A DNA stretch of 64,000 nucleotides from NCBI GenBank assembly GCA_015847255.1, contig JADLZK010007659.1:22042-86041 (forward strand), in the 5' to 3' direction. This document shows, piece after piece, positions 58,381-64,000 of the stretch. A program made the translations under genes and the position numbers. The notes under the pieces were generated by a model. It saw only the letters and a list, made by a program, of their open reading frames with translations. It had not been told where the DNA came from and did not search any database. The stretch's first letter is position 1, and the number at the start of each line of letters is the position of its first letter. The stretch is from Hyparrhenia diplandra. Lineage: Eukaryota > Streptophyta > Magnoliopsida > Poales > Poaceae.

Positions 58381-58545
58381 AGTGGAATTGGATTTGGTTT
58401 AAATCATTGACATTGTCACTTTCGTTGCTGAAGATCGGCTTGGCCTGGCTCAACCTGAGCCCGACGGGTTTTAGCCCATCCAAGAGCCTTAGTGGAATTG
58501 GATTTGGTTTAAATCATTGACATTGTCACTTTCGTTGCTGAAGAT
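58381..58545. repeat. Exact 55-bp direct repeat with 55-bp spacer
   Basis: The 55 bp from AGTGGAATTGGATTTGGTTT to TCGTTGCTGAAGAT at 58381-58435 is repeated identically at 58491-58545. The spacer contains GGCTTGGCCTGGCTCAACC. Confidence 0.92.
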
Positions 58546-59975
58546 GTGGCTTCCACTAAACATAAATTGTGTCTTTCCTGACACTGATATGATCTTCTTA
58601 TCTTCTTGTTGTTAAGTACCGATATTGTCCTTGTGGAACCAAATGAGTCACCTCAAAGACTCAAAGGTCAACTAAGATTTCAATTGGATTGGTTGGTGTG
58701 TCGAGTTCCTGTTTGAGGAGGACGATGCACCGTGTCTTCGATTTTTGCATCAATCATGTTAATCGTTCACACATCATGCTGCGCTTTGACAGCACTCCTG
58801 AAGAAATGGTTGGTGGACTGGTGGTGGACTCTCTGCAGTAATAAGAACTCGATATGTCTCAAAAGGGAATGCATTCTAGAATGTTCCAATCATGTCAACT
58901 TGCATTGAGCCTGTCCGTTTGTCTTGCCTCATCTTGTTTCAACTTATTTTATCTCACAAAATACCATTAAATCAGCCGTCAACAACCGTCAGCAACACAG
59001 GCTTGGTGCACTTTTTTCTGATTAATTTTGGTAGTGTTTTGCTTTAATTCCTGTTGCTATGACGTTTGCATATTAAAGATTTTTTTTGTGTTATTTTCGG
59101 TTCCATTTGGCATTTGCAAAAGATGAGGACGCCATCAACACGCTCCACCTTAATCTAAACCTTCTATATGGGAAATCCCCACTAGGGGAGTTCTCTCGAC
59201 ATGCAGGGCGTCCACGTAAGACTCAAAATTAGGTCAAGATTAACTTAGGGCCTTCTCTGGGTCCCCAGCATTTTTATAATGTGTAGTACGTAATAGGTCA
59301 GTGCAGCAGCTTATGTGCATTTTATAAACCCGGTTGGATAGTTAAAATGCAGATTATAAACTGCATTATTTGGATTTGGATGAATTGGATGTGCAAGCCA
59401 ACAACACTAGTTATTTATTTAGGTAAGTGATCTCTCATCAGAGATTGTATCAGTCATAGGTGACAGGCAAGTGATATAAAATATAATCAGAAGGCCTTGT
59501 AGGTAGACCTGTCTGCATCAGAATTTCAGACTTTAGGAGCTCCAAATCTCCAGCACTGTGTGGAATGTTCCAATCGTGTAGTTATAATTGCTGACAATTA
59601 ATTGTTCCATCGGACATGTTGGAACAAGGACACACCCTTTTCAAACCTTCGAATAGTATTTGGGGTCGTTTTCTCATTCCAAACCACAGTACTCATTCCG
59701 GAATCACATCAGCAGATCATTTTGCTTGCATTGCATATATGGCTTATTACCTGCCACTACCTTCATTATTTTATAACCTGTCATTTAGGACAATGACCTG
59801 TTCATACTTCTTAGCAAATGTTGTTAAAAAATGGTAGGAGAATATATTCGTCGATTACATGTATTTGAGAAAGGAAATTGTAATTCACATGTTTAATTCC
59901 ATTGCCTTCTTTATATAATTCTTGGGACTTTTTGTGCCAACTTGATAGAATGCAGACTTAGTTCCAGCAGTCACT
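58546..59975. other. Gene-free stretch
   Basis: AT-rich, no supported gene or clear element boundary. Confidence 0.4.
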
Positions 59976-60135
59976 CTTGTTGGGTGTATCACGTTTTATG
60001 CATGCAAGGAAACAGGAGGGAAGGGTCGTCGTGCCCTTCTCTGCTTCGTGCCATGTGGTTTAATTTGTATCTTCTCTCAAGGGCCGGTGAGGGAGCTAGG
60101 AGTGCTCAATTGTAAAACGTGATACACCCAACAAG
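59976..60135. mobile_element. Small MITE with perfect 23-bp terminal inverted repeats
   Basis: The arms 59976-59998 and 60113-60135 (beginning CTTGTTGGGTGTATCACG) are exact reverse complements. The 160-bp element carries no coding sequence. The flanks (CACT and TACT) give no clean duplication, so the superfamily is undetermined. Confidence 0.75.
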
Positions 60136-60396
60136 TACTCAAACACGCCTCATTTTGTTCTAGAAAACGAAGTGTTCATCTTGACATTTGTATGGTATAA
60201 TTTCATTTCACACGGATTAACGACATAGAGAAATCCAATTTGCTTAGCTAAAAAAGTAGTATCCCTGTAGATGTATATATATAGTAAGGTTCAGTTTGGT
60301 CCATCACTACTAGTCTACTACGTAATTGATAGCAGTTAAAATTAGCAGCAGTGAATCCAAACATCTTAGCTAATAGTCCAACTAATAGCCAATTTG
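60136..60396. other. Gene-free stretch, left flank of a LINE insertion
   Basis: The phrase GAATCCAAACAT near 60353 recurs near 61830. The LINE fragment may therefore have inserted into an older DNA transposon with termini in these flanks. I could not define those termini. Confidence 0.35.
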
Positions 60397-61706
60397 CTGC
60401 GCGCTTTCTTCTTGGGCGATCGGTGAGGTCGACAAGCGGAGAAGGGCGTTCGTGTGGGCGGGAACTGCGACGGTGGCCAGCGGCAAGTGCAAGGTCACGT
60501 GGCCCATTGCCTGCTCGCCCAAGGAGCATGGTGGCCTAGGGCTCCCGGACCTCACCGTTACGGGCTTCTCACTACGTCTGCGCTGGGAATGGACACGCAG
60601 GACGTGCCGGACGCTTTGTCCTCCGTCCTCCCTCCCGACGGCTGGAGCGCATAGTCGCCGGGATGTTCGCCACCCGGTCATCGTCGCCGTTGGTGATGGG
60701 GCGCGGACAAGATTTTGACTGACTCCACGGCTATCCCGATGGACCGGTCTGCACCACGGCGCCAAGCCTATACCACTCGGTTGGCGCAGGAGGAGGACAC
60801 GATCCGCCGCTGACGCGACTTCGGGCGGGCGGTGGACCACGGACATCACCTCGCCGCTCCGGTGGCAGGCCTCATGGAGTTTGCCGAGCTTTGGCACAAG
60901 CTACACGGGGATTGAACTCCAACCGGGAACACAGACCCGTTTTGACCGGAGGTGGTCGGCCTCGGGAAATACACCTCGCCTCGGCATACCGCACCTTCTT
61001 CCACGGATCCATGGAGCTCCCCGGCGCCAAACAGCTCGCGCACCTCGGCACCGCCCAAGGTCAAATTCTTCCGGCTTGGGTTACATGGGCCTTTGTGGAC
61101 TGCCGACAGCGAGATGCGACACGGCCTACGCGGACCTCGGCAGATCTGCGCGCTGTGCTCACAACTTCCTGAAACCGGATCACCTACTCGTCGTGTGGCG
61201 TGTTCACGAGGGAGGTCCGGCACCGCATACTGCCTGGGATGGGATCACCTGTGTCCTACCGTGGATGATAGCTTGGTCCTATGGTGGCTCAGGCGCGCCA
61301 CGAGTCCACAACACATTCAAAAGGATTCGACTCCTCGTTCGCTGGTTTCTGGGAAACCGGAAAGAGCGGAATCGGAGGACCTTCGACAACATGTCAAGGA
61401 CACCAGTACAACTCGTCAAGACAATCAAGGAGGAGGCATAGGAGTGGGTGGCAGCCGGGTACTCTCACCTAGCGCTGCTAGCCACGCCAGCGACTGTCGC
61501 GCTCTAGCTTCCCACACGCCCAATTAGTCGCACAGTTAGTTCTCTCAAGGGTCACAACCAAACTACACCGCCGTTGTATTCGGCGCCTCCTATCTAGTGT
61601 GCTTAACTCACGCTGGCCAATTGTTTTAGCGCACGTGAGTTCGTGTGTATGAATTCTCACTTCTCTTAATATAATACGTCTTGCGGTTGCACGATTTCGA
61701 AAAATA
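60397..61706 (+). mobile_element. 5'-truncated LINE, ORF2 C-terminal remnant (decayed)
   Basis: From 60430 the plus strand reads VDKRRRAFVWAGTA, CKVTWPIACSPKEHGGLGLP and DLTVTGFSLRLRWEW. This is the conserved region after the reverse transcriptase in plant L1 ORF2. Further on, in shifting frames, it has AYRTFFHGSMELPGAKQ (about 60985-61035), CALCSQ and DHLLV of the zinc-binding zf-RVT region, then GNRKERNRRTF and IKEEA. The 3' end is CTTAATATAATACGTCTTGC and an A-rich tail near 61700. Stops and frameshifts abound. The end differs from the other LINEs here, so it is another family. No target duplication was found. Confidence 0.82.
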
Positions 61707-62860
61707 AAAGTTATTATCTGGCTTTCGATTGACTATTAAATCGAGAACCCAACAAACAAAAGTTTAACTAATAGCTAGGTTAATAATCCTGTTAATAAAA
61801 ATCCTAGGTATTAGCATTAACCCAGAATCCAAACATGGCCTAAATCTAATTGAGTAATGAAAAGTTTAACAAATCAATTAAGTGCATGATTGGCTAGTAC
61901 GGAGTAGCAGCATACGTGTGCACATAACTCGTAGTTCTCATGTTGGTAGCTGGCCATTTAGTTTGGTTTGGAGAGCAAATGAGCTAGCATGCACTTGGAA
62001 TGAATTTTCCGTGACGATAATAATTTATACAGAATCTGATCGACTACGACATGCATGCTAGCTTCTAAAATGCGTGCAGCTTCATTATGGACCGCCTTTG
62101 GGTTTGATGTGCTAAATTATAAGATGTTTTTTTTTTTGCTGTGTATGTAGTTAGAAATATATATATGCACTATGTCTACATACATAACAAAAGTTAATTA
62201 AGTATTTTGAAAACAAAATGTCTTATAAGGCCGTGGGAGTGTCATGAGAGTTTCATTTGCATTAATTAGAAATTTGTCACGTAGGCACTTTTTTGATAAC
62301 ATGGTTGTGTATTTATTAAGAAGAGAGAGAACAAATGAGTTTCATCTACATAAAACTCTCTTGACACGAATACCAACTATCCTTGAGTCATAAAATTAAA
62401 TACCTATAAAACCACAAAATGAAACTCTCCATTGAGAGTAGGAGTTTCATCCAAATTTCATTTCATTTCATATGACATGGCAATTTAAAAACAAACCAAT
62501 GAAACTCACCACTGAGACTGACCCTAACGTGGTTGGGAGGTAGGAGTATATCTGGTATCACACATAGTAGGGTTCACGGCTGGATGATTGCACAAAATGC
62601 ATGCCAATCACAGATTCACAGTAGGTAGCTGCCATTCTTGACTATTGCGCGGCTTTATTTCTCGGATCCGGTGGTGGCGTACGTACATGTCCGTCAGTAA
62701 ACGATCAGTACGTCATGCAAGTGTGAAAGCCGCCGACGCCCTGTCCGCGTCCAACTTGCACTGCTGCAGTGGAGCCGCCGGTGAATCCTGCAACAGCACG
62801 CAGCACGCCACCACAGATCCATGGGATTCACACAAGTTGGATGGACGGGACAGATAGATA
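61707..62860. other. Gene-free stretch
   Basis: AT-rich. A probable worn MITE is indicated by TTATAAGATGTTTT near 62120 and inverted AAAATGTCTTATAA near 62215. GAGTTTCAT words recur between 62250 and 62510. No gene seen. Confidence 0.4.
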
Positions 62861-62950
62861 CTTCCTCCGTTCCTTTTTTGTTTATCTCTAGAGAAGCGTG
62901 TTTGTGAGGAAAACGGCGGTTCTAGAGACAAACATTTGGGACAGAGGGAG
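62861..62950. mobile_element. Very short Stowaway-type MITE (90 bp)
   Basis: Ends CTTCCTCCGTTCC and inverted GGGACAGAGGGAG, with subterminal TTTGTTTATCTCTAGA / TCTAGAGACAAACA. TA lies at 62859-62860 and 62951-62952. It is an almost pure inverted repeat with little interior. Confidence 0.82.
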
Positions 62951-62952
62951 TA

Positions 62953-64000
62953 GATAGATATAGGCTTCAATCGAATATACTCTGCGTACTTTGTCAAAGC
63001 AGTGTCAAACTGCACATCAGATTTTTTTTTTCAAACATCAAACTGCACATTTATTTGGTCGCACGTCACGTACGTATAGTACACGACACGCACGTTACTG
63101 TTGAGACTGATATGATGCACTGGACCGTCGCTGCCCTGCAGTGAGTAGTGACACTTATGTATCGATCGGTCGACAAACACGTCGCATGCACAACTTTGAG
63201 TTGACTCGATCTGGATGGGCTCATGCACCGGCCGACTTCTATAGTTTCCCTCTTCCATCTCAAGAGCCTTATCCTGTTTTAAGTTAAAATACAATCGACA
63301 ATACTGTTTCTCAGAAAGGATAACTAGCTACTTTTTTTTCAGAAAGGGGCTAGCTAGATACTATCACACAGCCACTTGTCGGCACCGTGATTGGTCCACA
63401 TGTATGTGGCCAATATTTAATTTAATCTTTACATTACATATATACATGCATCAATCAATCTTCTGTATCTCCCACTCTCCCAGCAACAGTAATCCATCTA
63501 TGAATGAAAGCCAGCGTCAACAGTGACAAGGGGATAGCTTTTTCTGACACATACAACCTCTAATAATTTTGGCCACATATAAACAGTCTATGCATATATA
63601 CCTTTCCTACTGTTTACGCTAAGAGTGAGTATATATGCACAAAGAAAACAAACCATAGGAGGGAATTAATCCGTGCATATGCCACATGAAGTTAGATAAA
63701 CACCAACCGACCATGTCGAATCGAATATATTCTGTCACATGCATGCATGACCAGATGCCCAGTTAATTTGTTGTTTGATGCTAGTAGTAACAGTGATGAG
63801 CTCCGACCAATGCAGCAAATCTGTTTATACTGACAGCTGGAGTACTATATATATCTACTCTATCTAGCCAGATTCTTTGTTCCAGTTTACACAGACAGGA
63901 GTATCTAGCCATATGCATCATGCATGCATGATGTTTAGACGGCGTACTCTCCTCGCCCGTCTTATAACTCTTGGTCACTGGGTAGTCCTTAATGGAATAT
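62953..64000. other. Gene-free stretch to window end
   Basis: No supported gene or element. CATGCATG words near 63738-63747 and 63918-63929 and a T-rich tract near 63023 are the only notable sequence. Confidence 0.4.

Overview
The window reads as nuclear DNA of a grass (Poaceae). Supporting signs are GC-rich first exons in AT-rich intergenic DNA, GT-AG introns, and dense Stowaway, Tourist, Mutator-type and CACTA elements with a Helitron. tRNA-derived SINEs, L1-type LINEs and plant-specific gene families (inositol transporter, CC-type glutaredoxin, DUF295 F-box protein) also occur. I cannot fix the species. No bacterial, viral, CRISPR, tRNA or rRNA gene is supported.

Layout. 0.45-2.6 kb: minus-strand inositol transporter gene of four exons, complete except for five 1-nt indels. 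3.6-9.7 kb: Tourist-type MITEs, a SINE with a 17-bp target duplication, a LINE 3' fragment and a Stowaway-type MITE. 10.4-24.5 kb: a segmentally duplicated block. One F-box/DUF295 gene (19.2-20.8 kb) retains its coding exon; its 3' part and downstream modules recur two or three times, and a SINE and a MITE are present in one copy but missing from its paralogues. 26.3-27.0 kb: an intact single-exon CC-type (ROXY) glutaredoxin. 27-33 kb: gene-poor DNA rich in CATGCATG and GTACGTAC. 33-39.4 kb: nested transposons (CACTA, Stowaway-type MITEs, an insertion with an 8-bp duplication, a 3.95-kb Helitron). 42.5-42.8 kb: a small gene starting MEGLIPLVYRAI. 43-47.7 kb: interleaved repeats and the first exon of a minus-strand coiled-coil-like gene. 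48.6-50.3 kb: a solo LTR and a MULE-type MITE nested in a CACTA-like remnant. 50.8-55.9 kb: two LINE copies of one family in opposite orientation, both lacking reverse transcriptase. 57.4-58.5 kb: tandem duplications. 60.4-61.7 kb: a decayed LINE ORF2 3' fragment.

The protein genes are unrelated and form no operon-like system. The main story is genome dynamics: non-autonomous elements with readable target duplications, and a triplicated block that supplies pre-insertion sites. Three GC-rich genes carry 1-nt indels, mostly in short homopolymers, at otherwise conserved positions. This could be early decay or consensus error; the glutaredoxin and MEGLIP genes are intact.
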